NCBI GenBank assembly: GCA_037179385.1
Contig: CM074194.1
Location: forward strand, 1,009,001 to 1,073,000
Length of the DNA: 64,000 bases
DNA from: Holothuria scabra
Taxonomy: Eukaryota > Echinodermata > Holothuroidea > Aspidochirotida > Holothuriidae
Direction of reading: 5' to 3'
In this document: positions 43,640 through 55,069 of the stretch, piece after piece
Layout of the letters: every line of letters starts with the position of its first letter
Position numbering within the stretch: position 1 is the first letter of the stretch
Made by a program: the position numbers and the translations under genes
The notes under the pieces: generated by a model
Told to the model about the DNA's origin: nothing
Databases searched by the model: none
What the model saw: the letters and a program-made list of their open reading frames with translations, nothing else

Positions 43640-45460
43640 ACTGGCCAAATTTCAAATGACACACCCCTGTGACAATCTGCGATCATAAACTGGGATTGCC
43701 AGCTACTGGTGACATTTAAAGAGGACAGGCAGAGGTAGCAAACTGGCCTGTCAGAGTAGACAATTACGAATAGGCGTGGCTGCGTGACTGCCTAAGCTCA
43801 TGGCAAGTTCAAATATTGGTGTCAGACGGCAGTTTCAATTAACTGCCGCAAATTTGAGTTACCTACATGTGACAGTACTGACCTCAAATGACAGTCAAAT
43901 GATTCAATTCTGGATGGCAGTTACAAGTGACAGTCACAATTGACAGTCACCGATGACAGTTATTAAACAAAGGTGAGAGCTACTGCTAAGAGTCAAAGGA
44001 GATAGTCACATGTGACTTTTTAGAAGCAGTCACATTCGAAAGTCACATGTGACATCTACAAGTGACTGTCACAGATGACACAGGTTCCAGTGTGCATGTC
44101 ACATGGTATTTGTGATAGGCGAAGGTCGCATGTGGTAACTAACGTGAGACAGTTTCATGTAGAGATCTGAGATGGAGGTCGCAGAGGACAATTTTAGATG
44201 TCACTTGCAGATAACAGTCACAAATGACATTCACTTATAACACTCTTACAGGTCAGATATAGGTGACAGCTACTGCTGACAGTTAATGGCCGCAATTCAG
44301 GCAGATGTGGCAATCTTATATGACTGTCAGTGTTAGATTCTACAGTTACAGGTGATAGTACAACTGCAAAAGACTCTTCCTGAGTTCCGATGTCAGACAC
44401 ATGTTCAAAATAGCAGCTACAGGTTGAAGTCATAGATTATTCATCTCAGATAAAAGCACAGATGACGGTCATGGCAGTTATAAATAGAAGACATGGGTGA
44501 AAACGTTATAGGACAGTCACATGTAGCAAGTTCAAATGACTTTCACTTGCGACAATTTTTTTACGGGCGTCACACTTAGGTGCTAGCTGCAGAGAGTTTC
44601 CTATAACAGATGTGACGGTACAGGTGATAACCATTGGTAATAATTAACACGGGCCTGGTACAGTAACAGGTGGCAATTGGAAACGACAGTCAGAGGGATG
44701 ACTAACATTTTGGACGAAAGTAGCTTGTTGTAATCGTAGGTGACAGAAACAAGTGGCAACCTTCAATGATAAACACAGGTAAAAATCTAAGAGAGCAGTT
44801 GTTAGTAACTATTTCGGATAGGTATCGGACAGGTATCGCAGGTGACAATGCCAGGCAATGATCATACATGACAACCACAGATTACAAGCTTAGATGAATC
44901 ACATACAGACGACAGATTTGATAGCTACAAGTGACAGTCTCAAACAACAGACATAGCTGATGGCCGTCACCGCATGACAATTTCAAATGACACCTACTAG
45001 TGACAGCCGCAGATGGTATCGCAAAAAAAAAAAAAAAAACACGCACACACAAAAGGCTCATGTGACAGCCGTAGTCGCAAAAACAACTACAGAGATAACG
45101 ACAGAGATATGGACAAACCTCAATGAACCAGTTGAGGAATGTTAAATGGCAATGCATCTTGGTAATGGGTCAAAAGTGAAGTTGTACCACTATCTTTGCT
45201 GTAGCAATCAGCTTATTCACCATCTCGAATTTTGCACATTGTGATTTACTATGCACATGTGCTAGCTGGCGATGTGGTTGTCAAGGTACATTTGCCCTTT
45301 TGACCCAGCCGGAAGTGACAAATTTCCCAACTGGTCTAAGAATGACACCCAGGGACTGACAAGTGACTTTCACAGGAGACGATAACTTGTGGAAATTTCA
45401 GGAGACAGCTGCAGATAATACTTCTGAAAATTCAAGGATTATCAGTCACCGGTGATGCGA
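43640..45460. repeat. Degenerate GTCAC/GTGAC satellite, about 1.8 kb
   Basis: The block is built from short variable units around GACAGTCACAAGTGACAGT. Copies such as AGTCACATGTGACT (44004-44017) are perfect palindromes, and the TGACA/TGTCA words recur every 10-20 bases throughout. Units drift too much for a fixed period to be read by eye. The A-run and CA-rich patch at 45020-45050 interrupts it. No frame is maintained. Confidence 0.75.
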
Positions 45461-46699
45461 GATAGTAGTAGGATAGCAGGCTCTTGACAAGGACTTTTGA
45501 CATGGGGGCACCGGTGTTTCAAAGTGGGGGCATGGTTATAAGAATTATCTTTGTAGACGAGTGATATATTGCATTTTTTAAAATAGGGAACAGTAGCATG
45601 TCGGCGAGCTGATTACAACGAAATGCCTCATTTTGTAACATTCCTGGTACCAGTCACAGATTAGAAAAACATAATACAGGAAAGGGAGTATAGTTAATAT
45701 ATAAAGGCTCGGGCTCATATCTGAATGTTCAAAGACTCAGATCCTTTGGACTGAAATCAGAAGATGACAGTTATGGGTTATGATTTTAAATTTGAAAAAA
45801 TAAAAAATAATTGTTGATTTACCAAAAGCTCAACCGTAATAGAGATACACCCTTTATGATAAGATGTTCTAACCATATAGCAGCAGTAATGGATTTGTAG
45901 GTCGTCCGGCATTTGCATTGGAATTAACTTTACTGCTTCAGTAACGTACCCTGAAACACAACATTTTACATTATTTTTTATTGTTTGTTATTTATTTATT
46001 TCATATCATTTTTGTCGCCACCGCGGGTCAAAGGAGTAGGCCCTATTTCGTTATTGCTCGTATGTGCGGTAGGGTGGAATTGAAAGTGGAAAGTATTTGA
46101 CTTTCCGAAATGTGGTCATACAAGATCGATACTGGTTCTTTTGAAATGTGGAGGCCCATTCCGCCGATATTGACAAAGCGGGAATACCAGTAGTGATCAA
46201 AAGAGAATTTTTAGGCCAAGTCAACGTCGACAATGATGCTAACGGTATTGTTTGTTTAACATCTGTACCCCGTTTCAAGTAAAGTCACTTTCTTAATTGT
46301 TTCATGGCAAAAAGTGAACTTCCTAACTTTCCTTGAAATCTGTGGAAGCCATTGGACGTTTCTCCCCTTCGTCCACATGTAGTCTCCACAGACCAAGAGT
46401 TTGGTCTACTAAGTGGTTAGTTTTGGTTAAGACCCTAGTAACAGTTAATAATACAACATTTACTACTCTTTTGAGTACGCCCTCTATTACCATCAGAAAT
46501 TCTCAGTTTTGTATTAGGTTATCACTGAAGCAAATCTCCATGCAAAAAAGTTGAGTTTAAAGCCCGCCCTCTATATGAATTGAGGTGAAAATAATGTGTA
46601 ATAACGTCTTGACCGACACTGCTAAGTGGTAGACTCAATCGCCGCAAGACGAGTTACACCAAAGATATTTAAAGAAATTCACTATTCTCCCTGAACTTC
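45461..46699. other. Unannotated stretch
   Basis: AT-rich; the frames of 73-75 codons lack domains. Confidence 0.45.
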
Positions 46700-46709
46700 A
46701 ATTTTACCA

Positions 46710-47245
46710 GTGGTCTAGAGCAAATTCTCAATTGGCACAGCTTTTTGATTGACATTAAATGAAAAAAAAAAGGCCGAGTAGCTCATATTTCACATCATGT
46801 ACTGGGAGTATTGAGACATTGGGCCTTGTATGCTCCCCAGAATGAACTGAAGCAAAATAACTGGGGTTGTGTCTTGATGGGGATGAGTTTTAAACAGTTG
46901 TGGGAGAGTTTAGAAGAAAGTGCTTTAGGAGAATTGAAACTGTCTGGGGCGGTAAGTTAGTTAAAAAGTTAGTGAGATGGAGTTTTACGGCCCAGTTTCC
47001 AACTTATTGGTTCAAGTCGAGCCGTCCACGGCTTTTTTTTTCCAGTTGTGGCTCACTGGCTTGTTTTCACTGCTAAATTGCTTATGCGGAGCATCACGCA
47101 CAACTGCAATAGGTTCCATTTTTAGGGTCTTCGGTATGACTCGACCTGGGAATAGAACCCGGGTCTTCCGGGTGAGAGGCGGATGCTCTACCGTTAGGCC
47201 AAACACGCGGCCTGTCTGGGGCGGTAAAATGAGACCTGCTGACGT
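46710..47245 (-). mobile_element. Family-A MITE (inverted) interrupted by a SINE
   Basis: 46720-46955 matches the complement of family A (CTCAATTGGCACAGC, TTTTTGATTGACA, GAACTGAAGCAAAATAACTG, AACAGTTGTGGGAGAG, GGAGAATTGAAACTGTCTGG). The sequence then breaks at the SINE and resumes at 47228 for only a few bases of recognisable end. An A-run disrupts the interior at 46769-46777. Confidence 0.7.
46956..47211 (-). mobile_element. Full-length Glu-head SINE with 16-bp target duplication
   Basis: On the minus strand the element starts near 47211. It has an A box TGGCCTAACGG (47201-47191) that fits TRGYNNANNNG, an anticodon-like loop CTCTCAC (CTC), and a B box GGTTCTATTCC (47159-47149), one base off consensus. 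The body follows (GACCCTAAAAATGGAACC, GCTCCGCATAAGCAATT, GAGCCACAACTGG, AACCAATAAGTTGGAAACTG), then a 3' tail of CTAAC/TTAAC. Exact 16-bp repeats CTGTCTGGGGCGGTAA flank it (46940-46955 and 47212-47227). At 256 bp it is the best reference copy here. The overlapping frames of 67-117 codons on both strands are shadows of the SINE. Confidence 0.9.
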
Positions 47246-48410
47246 TGTGCGCAATGCTTCGATAAACAATGGGGTAGGGATAACTACAGTGCCACACAAC
47301 GGGAAAAAGCTGTGGGCTCAGTTAGATTAAACAAGAAGGTTTCAAGTTGAGGCTTAAAAGCCCACAACTAACTCCACAGTCCGGCCCCCTGCTCCTACAC
47401 GTACCCACCCACGACAACCGTTCGGGATTCTGAGGAGTTCATACCTTCCACGACTGTAAAAGATTGGTTTCCACACACCCTACCCTAAAGCTGGCTACAG
47501 TGAAACGTCCTGGTAGCATAACCTTTAGTTGACATCTTTTGCAATAAGACATTTTCAGCCAGATCAACTGTTACGTCTCTCCCTTCGTGTTTGTTATCTT
47601 GGATACATACGATCGAGTTTTGAATTACAATTAACATTGTTCTAATGGCTGATTGGCTCTCTCATATAGCTACGTAATACGCGCAAGCTGGCTGTTTCCT
47701 CGGAGCGTGATATATATGCCTGCAAGGGAAGAGTACAATCAATATCCGTAATACTGGATTTATCATAAGATATCTGTTAAGGGAAAGTGTCACCGTATGA
47801 CCTGCTTTCTCATTTTCAAACATCCCCTCAAAAATTTTAATTTGTCGGTATGGAGTTATTTATAGCATCAGAAATGAATGAAAATGGCCTCGGTGGCGTT
47901 GTTAAGATTACCCAGAATGCCATCGTACTCACGGGAGAAAGTCATAGCAGGCTGTTGTAGTAAATATTAAGTTTACGATGCCGCAGTGTTGATATTAACC
48001 GTTAACCCTGTAGCTTGTTACGTAAAACTGACAATCCCAGAAATCGAAATAATTTTATTTGTTTAGCAGGACGCGGGAACTGTAAAGGTTCTGCAAAGAA
48101 GCATAATACTGTGTTTCTGCGATGTGCTTGAGGTAGAGGGTTTTAATGCCTTTGTTACGATTTAATCATAATATTAAGGTTTAAATTCGATTGTAAGACT
48201 TAAAGAAAAGTCATTAACAGTGCATTATAGACGTTTTTGTCAGATAACACATTAAAGGAACATGGTATCCGCCAAGTAGAATTAATTCCGCGACCCGACG
48301 ATCCGGTACCGATACCGACCGGTACTTGTCAACGCCATGCATGCAGTGTATATGGTGTAACATTGCACTTGTTACTGTAGTTAACAGTACTAAAGTTAGT
48401 CTAACTTAGA
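47246..48410. other. Unannotated stretch
   Basis: No repeat match or supported frame was found. If the exon at 48411 is real, its promoter and 5' UTR would lie in the last few hundred bases. Confidence 0.4.
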
Positions 48411-48547
48411 ATGGCTTTCGAGCTTACATTTACAATGAGAAACAACTCATTTATCGAAAACAGTCTCATACCAGCAAACCCGACCATATTCTTCATGAAT
48501 CTACTGCAGATGATGTGTCTTGCCACTGTAAACAACTATACGTTACG
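48411..48547 (+). CDS. Candidate first coding exon, unrecognised protein
   Basis: An ATG in fair context (TAGAATGG) is the first in-frame Met after a TAA 6-9 bases upstream. It opens a 45-codon frame plus two bases that ends exactly at a consensus donor, ACG|GTGAGT (48548 on). The peptide reads MAFELTFTMRNNSFIENSL and continues with IFFMNLLQMMCLATVNNYTL. It has two N-glycosylation sequons (NNS and NYT) and a hydrophobic stretch, so an extracellular or membrane N-terminus is conceivable. The family is not recognised. The frame closes at the TGA inside the donor, as expected if splicing is needed. No downstream exon could be assigned. Confidence 0.35.
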
Positions 48548-49286
48548 GTGAGTTGTGTGTATGGATGCCTGGGTAGATGCATCTATCAGAAGCTATACAA
48601 GTGAAAATGATTCAAAATGCCAGAAGAAAAATACCAAGGTTGAAATTTAAAAAAAAAATATATAAAATATGTTACGAGCTTAAAATGAAATATTTCAAGA
48701 AATAATGTAAGAAAACAATTTTAATTTTTCTTTGCGGAAATCATTTTAAATGAGAATGCAAAACGCATTTGGGCTTGCATTTTAAAAATTAGCCCTACAT
48801 AAAGGGTAATTATGTTGTTAGTGTGAAGTATTTATTTTGGAAGTCCGCGCCACTTACCCTGTTCCTTTAGATGATGTTATGCATGTGCATTAAAATTTCA
48901 GTAATCACCTTATCATTTTGTTGAATTAAAAAGATCCCTTCTCCCCTAACGCAACCCACAAAGGCCTCTCTTTCTACTAATCCCCCTTCCGGTTTGTTGG
49001 CCGCGACAGTACCGAACCTAATCATAACCTAATTTTCCTGCACCCCATCTACTGCGCTAGAACAAAGCATGCAGTTATAATGTTAGATTTTCTTACTTTT
49101 TCCAGGAAGAATGAAAATCAAGATGAACAATTGAATGCCAAACACTCACTACAGTACATCTATGCCCGCTGGAAAGGAATATGCCTATTTAAAAACTTAC
49201 ATGAGTAGCAAATTGACCTCCCGATATTGGAGTGTTTGAATCACAATTTAATTTCTCTTTAGCGCATCTGAAAAAGAAGGCGAAAA
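48548..49286. other. Unannotated stretch
   Basis: AT-rich, with no repeat match; it would be intron if the preceding exon is real. Confidence 0.4.
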
Positions 49287-49678
49287 CCACGGACTTCCAA
49301 TACATGGACAGAGCATAATGGACGGTACATTGTCGCTACCGTAGTGTGTTGAAAAGGGCGCCAAAATGGCCGTCTGCTACGGTTTTGTGTGAAAGCTTGG
49401 ACTTGCTCAAGTATGTCTCCATATTTTGCAAGAAAGTTGAAATATTTTTAAAATCTGGCTAGGTAAGGTCAAAATCACTTCACGTATTGCGGGAATATGA
49501 TATTTTTTCCCATTCAAGTTTAACATTTGCTTAAAATATTACAGATTTGTCGTCAAATCATACGATTTATAGGTTCACGGCGGACATCTTGGTGCCCCTT
49601 TTTTGTCACAGTCGGTGGCGACCATCTACGTTTAGGACGTACACGTTACATCCTCTGTCCATGTATATAAGTCCGTGG
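49287..49678 (+). mobile_element. Family-E TIR element, copy 2
   Basis: This 392-bp copy has the best-preserved ends: CCACGGACTTCCAATACATG and, inverted, CCACGGACTTATATACATGG, continuing through GACAGAG on both sides. The interior aligns with 35992-36399 and 59832-60235 (AAAATGGCCGTCTGCTA, GCAAGAAAGTTGAAATA, GGTGGCGACCATCTACG). Confidence 0.85.
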
Positions 49679-49873
49679 CGAAAACACAGTGCCCTGTCTC
49701 CACTTTCTAGACATATGATGCTTTTCATTTCTCAACTGTTTCATGGTTTTACTTTTTTCTGAATATTATGCTACTTGCATGCTCTTCACCAGTTTGATAA
49801 CGTGGTGCAAATATCTTCGCCTTAAAAAACCGCAACCAACTACCCAGAAATTCCCGACTGTTTCAAAGCCAAC

Positions 49874-50148
49874 TTTGAGGGCCAACCCTTTCACCCCAGA
49901 CTACAACTTTGTAGTGGTTTACAGAAATTCTAAACTGGCGGATCTCTTTAATTGACAGCTAGTTCAAATAATGCAAAGTATTACACAGCCTCTGTTTTGA
50001 TTACAGATTGGGGTCTTGTATACTCACCCTGAAGCAATTAACTGAGGCTGTGTCGGGATGATGATGATTTTAAACAGTTGTGGGAGGGGCTTAAGTAAGA
50101 AGGTTGGGAGAATCGGAACTGTTTGGAGGTGAGAGGATTGGACCCTTA
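49874..50148 (-). mobile_element. Family-A MITE, inverted copy
   Basis: It runs from AGGGCCAACCCTTTCACCCC to GGTGAGAGGATTGGACCC and aligns to the complement of the full A copies (AATTGACAGCTAGTTCAAAT, GAAGCAATTAACTGAG, AACAGTTGTGGGAGGGGC). It is about 30 bp shorter. The 70-codon frame at 49743-49955 runs into it by chance. Confidence 0.8.
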
Positions 50149-50909
50149 CATTAAGGTTAATTTGTTACAACCTTGGACCTTTAATCGTGCGAACCACTTG
50201 TCGTACAGGTAGTAACAAATATTTAGATACTCATATGCATACAGTGATACCAGCTGATTTATGCTCAAAACAGAAATTACACATGTGCCTTTGCAATTAA
50301 TGTGGGGGAAGTCCCGAAAAGTTTAACCTTTACCTGCGCAGCACGCTATACGGCTTATTTCTTATTTAGTCATATCAGTTTTTGAAGCTGAGGAGCTGAA
50401 AAAACGCAGTCCGCGGGGTAGTTACTACTTAGAGTAACTCTAGAGATTTAATATTACGTCTACATGTGAAAAACAACCACAAAATTAGCTGTTTTCCATT
50501 TCATATTTCAACATATAAGATCGTTATTATCTGATTATACTTCCTCGTGTGGTAAAACAGTTGAAATATTCAAACGTAATTCTGTGGACAACCCGCCCTA
50601 TTATTTCCATAAAAGCTTTGTCCTTGGATCATAGTTTGTTAGAGCCCGCTATGCGATGTAGATTTTTGTGTTTCATTTTTGGATGTATAACCTTATATCA
50701 CTTTCTTTCACCTAGGCCACAAGCACGGCCCCTTTTTAGAATTTGACCAGACCGTGTAATGGCTCTGGAAATTAACTTTTTAGGTTTTTTTTTTTCAATC
50801 GAAAGTCCCAACTTCTTAAGGCGAAAGGATAGAATGAATTCCCGAGAACCATTCGAAAGGGTTTTCAAAAGATTTCAGCTCCGATAACGGTTGTCATTTA
50901 ATGAAGACT
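50149..50909. other. Unannotated stretch
   Basis: A 65-codon frame at 50549-50746 follows a weak acceptor; it has a hydrophobic run but no recognisable domain. Confidence 0.4.
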
Positions 50910-51086
50910 CAGGTGCGTAGCCAGGATTGTGTCATGATGGCGTTGGGGGGAGGGAAGGGGGTGGTTGGTTCATGAAATGAGGAAAAAAGTCTAAGAATAG
51001 AGAGAAAAACCCTTGTTTTAGGTGCTTTTTGCGTTGCAAGGTTGGGTCATGGGGGGTTCTAACCTCCCCCCGTGGCTACGCCACTG
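50910..51086 (-). mobile_element. Family-F hAT-like MITE, inverted copy
   Basis: CAGGTGCGTAGCCAGGATTG at the left and CCGTGGCTACGCCACTG at the right are the family ends in reverse. AATGAAGA (50900-50907) and AATGAAGT (51087-51094) are a likely 8-bp duplication with one mismatch, offset two bases from the left end. The interior word TTTTTGCGTTGCAAGGTTGG is the complement of the other copies. Confidence 0.8.
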
Positions 51087-52587
51087 AATGAAGTAAAAAA
51101 TAAATATTCGGTATAACTTTTTCCTATCCTACATGTCTTCTCTCTTCTCTATATTTTCAAAAAAGTTTCTGCAGGGGAGGGTCTAGATTTTATCCGACGA
51201 ATGCAGAGGTAAGATTCTTGGGTCGAACTAACCCCACTCTGAAAATAATTTTTGTCGTCTGGCGAAATTATAAAAAATAACTGAAATTTTTGCCAAGTCG
51301 ACAAATTTATTGTGTCTGACACTTTTGTAACCCCCTCACCCCCTACCCGTTGCAGAATATACTCACGATATTACGAGGCAACCCACTTAAGAGGCGACTA
51401 AAGGGGAGGACTTGAAAACGGATTTAGACCTTTTTTTAGATTTTTCTTTCTATATAACTGAGGCTACGTATTTCATAACATATTCGTGTTGATGTGTCGA
51501 TAAATCCTATCTAACTAATGGCCCAACCCCCCCCCCCCCCCCACCGCATTACGGAAAACCTACCATGTAGACTTAGTTATGAAAAGGACAAGAATTCCAG
51601 GGCAGAGGATATGTTAAAATTCAAAAGAACATTTTCAGAAAATGGAGATTAGTTTATTTCCCATATTCCTGCTTCCCATATTTATACATCCACTTCTCCG
51701 TAAAATTTGGTCTCAAATATTACTTCAAACCACTTGAGGATAGCATGCTTGTAATAACATGCTAATTGATTTGTCTTCTTCCAAAACTGGTATACAGTAG
51801 AGGTTTGATGCTGAGTTTCAGTTTAAGGCAAGATGCCCCGATTTATAAATAGCTGCTTAGTCGAGCAAGAAAATTTTTAATGGAGTAGAGTAGGAAGTAA
51901 AAAAGGTACATCATTGATTGGAGATCAACTTAATAACAAGACGAGAAAGGTCACTGTGAGTTATCAAAGGGGAATTTATTAGCAAATAAAAGTTGGCAAA
52001 CTCTTTAATGGTGTATCTGTTATTGTTTTGATCTTATTGGCTGAGAAATAAAAAATGAAATAAATTAAATTTATTTGATATAGATATTTAAAAATGATAG
52101 AAAAGATTATAGATTCCATTTTATTGGCATGTTATTAAAAACGGGTTTTGTCATTCAAAATCTTCAAAGACACAGTAAAAACCACTAGTTACCCAACTAC
52201 GTCAGTGCCCAGTCGTTTGACTCCTCATATTTGTCCTTGTCCCCAGGCCAGTTCCTCCCCCAAGTCAGGTCAGTGAGGAGCTAGGACAGTAGGACATACG
52301 AAAAAATCATAAAGACACCTTTCCTTAGACTAAATATTTATCCAGTGATATGCAAAAACTTCAGAGCTTCCAGGGCTTTGCCCCTGACCCCCCTCCCATC
52401 GAAAAGCGCGCTTTGCGTTTGGTTTTGCTCTACGCGTAAAAGCTGTTTTGTCCCCCTAACGTTTTTCTCTCCCCTAGTTTGCCCCCGCTGAACTAAGTAC
52501 ACGCACCTCAACGCGTCTTACACGATTTAGTTTAAAGGTTAGTAGAAGAGTACCCCCCGTTGGACGATATTTGACTGTATGTGGCCT
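51087..52587. other. Unannotated stretch with C-runs
   Basis: A C-run is at 51528-51542, and a hAT-derivative-style patch at 52365-52500 (GGGCTTTGCCCCTGACCCCC, CGCGCTTTGCGTTT) has no second copy. No gene could be supported. Confidence 0.45.
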
Positions 52588-52696
52588 TAGCCGCGTATCG
52601 AAGGAATTTGTTCCGTTCAACTCATCGCTACGAAACACTAACTCTGTGGCGGCAGCCTAAAGGGGGCTGCAGCCACAGAGGCGCTACGCAGGCCAG
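52588..52696 (-). mobile_element. Family-L short repeat, inverted copy
   Basis: TTCAACTCATCGCTACGAAA, GGCGGCAGCC and GGGGGCTGCAGCCACAGAGG are the complement of the copies at 25941 and 55486. The small hairpin is changed to GAAGGAATTTGTTCCGTTC. Confidence 0.65.
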
Positions 52697-53160
52697 TGTG
52701 GCCTTGACTCGCACTTACAAAAAGTACCCGATTGTTCACCTTTAACTTTTGCAACACAAGACACTTTAGAGCGCACTTATTCAAAAATCGTACAAACGTG
52801 GCAAATTTCGGTCACCATTGTTCATAAACTTAAAGGTAGTGGGACATGTCATCGAAATGACCTGATTCTACTTGGCAGTTACGGGATGAACTTTCCTAAG
52901 AAAAACCCGTTGGATTTATTGCTTTGTCTTTTATGGTTCTCCAGATATACCTATTCAAAGTTTGAATGTTTCTGAAGCAACTTGTTGCCTTTGGAAAAAT
53001 TATGATGTGGAGTGTTGCACAGTGCTGACATTCCTTTAGTTGACCCTATATTGTCTCTTAATTAGTCATCAGATAGTTTATGGTTTGATAATTGATACTG
53101 CATTTTCATCTGTCCTTGAAATGGAAGTTGTAAAAACAAGTATAACATTAGTCACAAATG
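52697..53160. other. Unannotated stretch
   Basis: Nothing recognisable was found. Confidence 0.45.
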
Positions 53161-53335
53161 CACTGTGAAAACTGTCTGTACATTTACAGAAAATAAAATA
53201 AAGAAAAACAAAAGAATACATAAAAAGTGATGTCAACTCGGTGAAAGCACTTTTTATGTATTCTTTTTGTATTTCTTTATTTTTTTCCTGTAATTGTTCA
53301 AAAATTCTGTAACATTACAGATATTTTTTACAGTG
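53161..53335. mobile_element. Family-G hairpin MITE, copy 4 (reference)
   Basis: This 175-bp near-palindrome runs CACTGTGAAAACTGTCTG to ATATTTTTTACAGTG. The long arms CAAAAGAATACATAAAAAGTG and its inverted partner CACTTTTTATGTATTCTTTTG meet around a ~20-base centre. It could fold into one long hairpin. Confidence 0.8.
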
Positions 53336-53835
53336 TGGCATGTCCCTATAATGACATCACAATATTTACATATTGACATCATAATTCATCAACGTTGATT
53401 CAGGGCACATCAGAAAAGACCGTAAAATGGTCAAGTTTTGACGGATTTTGATGGGAAATGTGGCTATTTTCTTGGATTTCAATGTTTTTTTATGAAAACA
53501 TCAAGTACCCAGTTTTGTCATTTTCATGCGACTCGACCTTTAAAAAATGATAGTCCTACTCCATTCAACTGTACTACGGTATTACGTGAGGGCGCTTGAG
53601 TGGTTACAGACTTCATTGTGTGATTTGGTTTCAAAGGGTGATCACCTGCACAGTATTTGATGACCTCATTGTTCTTATACCCTTAGGATGCCTTAGGAAC
53701 TTCAGTGGACACAACTCTAAAAGACCTCTATGTCCCTATCTTCTTCTGTAGCTTCGACAACTGATGCAGCAAGAGCAAGCTAGGGGCAGGTGGGTGACTG
53801 CCATACCAGCCAATAACTTAACATAAAAATCAGTT

Positions 53836-55069
53836 TTATAGTTATACACAATCACTTGGTCAGGCCAAAACCTGTCCAAAACCTTCTCAAATTGGAAAAC
53901 AGTCGCAACTGAAACTACACTTTCAAAAAGGCTATTCCAAGCGTCAACAACGCTACACGCAAAACTAAATTTTCTAATCTTGAGTCTACAAAACTCTTTT
54001 AGTAGCTCCTGACTATGACCACGGGTATGGGTAATTTTACTATACCTAAGAAACCCTTCGGTTCATTGGCGTAGCCACGGGGAGGGTTTTGGGGGTTAGG
54101 ACCGCTCCCCACCCATGACCCAACCTTGCAATGCAAAAAAACAGCTAAAATAGCGTTTTTTCTCCCTATCCTTAGACTTTCACCTCATATCGTGCCCCAA
54201 ACCCCACCCCCTATGACACCAAAACCCTCCCCATGACACAATCCTGTCTACGCGCTTGATTCCGTTATACCTCTATCGTACACATCTGACACCTCATCCA
54301 CGTCACCTCTCAATCTATGATATTTAAGAGTTGGTAGCTGAAGTTTCTTTAACCTTTCCGGATAACTTAAATCCTTCCTAGGGATGGAATCGCAATCTAG
54401 TTGTTCTCCTCTGAACATTTTCCAGATCATCAATGTCAAGCTGGTAATGAGTTGACCAAACAGGAGCAGCATATTCCGAATGTGACCTAACAGGTGCCTG
54501 AAATAATAACTTGAAAGATTTTCTCTTCCAAAATGTATATATATGTACGCCTAAGAACGCCCAGAATACTATTCGCTTTGCTCACTTGATGCTGGATGTG
54601 CTCCGAAAAGCCATGACTTCTGTCTACCAGGACTCCTCTATCCTTCTCACAATCAGATTTTTCCAAAACCATTTCATCTCCACTATCATTGTATAAAATG
54701 ATACCTCACAGGGAGAGAATCATGGTACCTCTTTGGAGAAACAGTTAAAACATTGCATTTATCAGGATGGAGCTTCGAAAGACAATCATCTGACCATCTC
54801 TGGAGTAGATCCAGATCATTCTGCAAATTTTTATATCGTACGTACTCTCTAATTCCTTTGAAAATGTTTGCATCATCAGCCAAAAAGTAGGCTGTTCTAT
54901 TCACACTCTTTGGTAAATCATTAATATAAACATCCATCAAGATAGGACCTAAGGTTAAAAGACTGCCCTGATCAGTTGGGAGTCTGACATGGAGCACTTC
55001 ACATGAGCTCCACCGCCTAACATCAGTATTCGACTTGGTAAAACTTTTCAATACAACTCTCACAACCAA
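53836..55069 (-). pseudogene. Degenerate non-LTR reverse transcriptase (LINE ORF2), with MITE insertion
   Basis: On the minus strand, fragments of an ORF2 reverse transcriptase follow in order. RT catalytic region at about 55069-54686: a QGSLL..GPI motif, VYINDLP, FLADDAN (the ADD catalytic box) and HPDKCNVLTV. Thumb-like region at 54672-54487: SEHIQHQVSKANSILGVLRR. Then EYAAPVWSTHYQLDIDDLEN in another frame, YPERLKKLQLPTLKYHRLRG (54472-54259), and after the inserted MITE, RYSKITHTRGHSQELLK and VVDAWNSLF (54063-53836). At least three frame changes separate these pieces, and the endonuclease and N-terminal RT are missing, so it cannot be active. The motif order is that of CR1/L2/Jockey-like elements; the clade is not resolved. 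Confidence 0.85.
54064..54258 (+). mobile_element. Family-F hAT-like MITE inside the LINE relic
   Basis: It starts CATTGGCGTAGCCACGG and ends CCTGTCTACGCGCTTG. The 8 bp outside each end (CTTCGGTT and ATTCCGTT) match at six positions, a decayed target duplication. The RT reading frame resumes on the other side, which shows that it split an existing ORF2. Confidence 0.8.

Noticed and set aside
46977..47330. 117-, 95- and 67-codon frames over 46977-47330 on both strands
   Set aside because: They are translations of the SINE at 46956-47211; similar peptides appear at the other SINE copies (12714, 59653).
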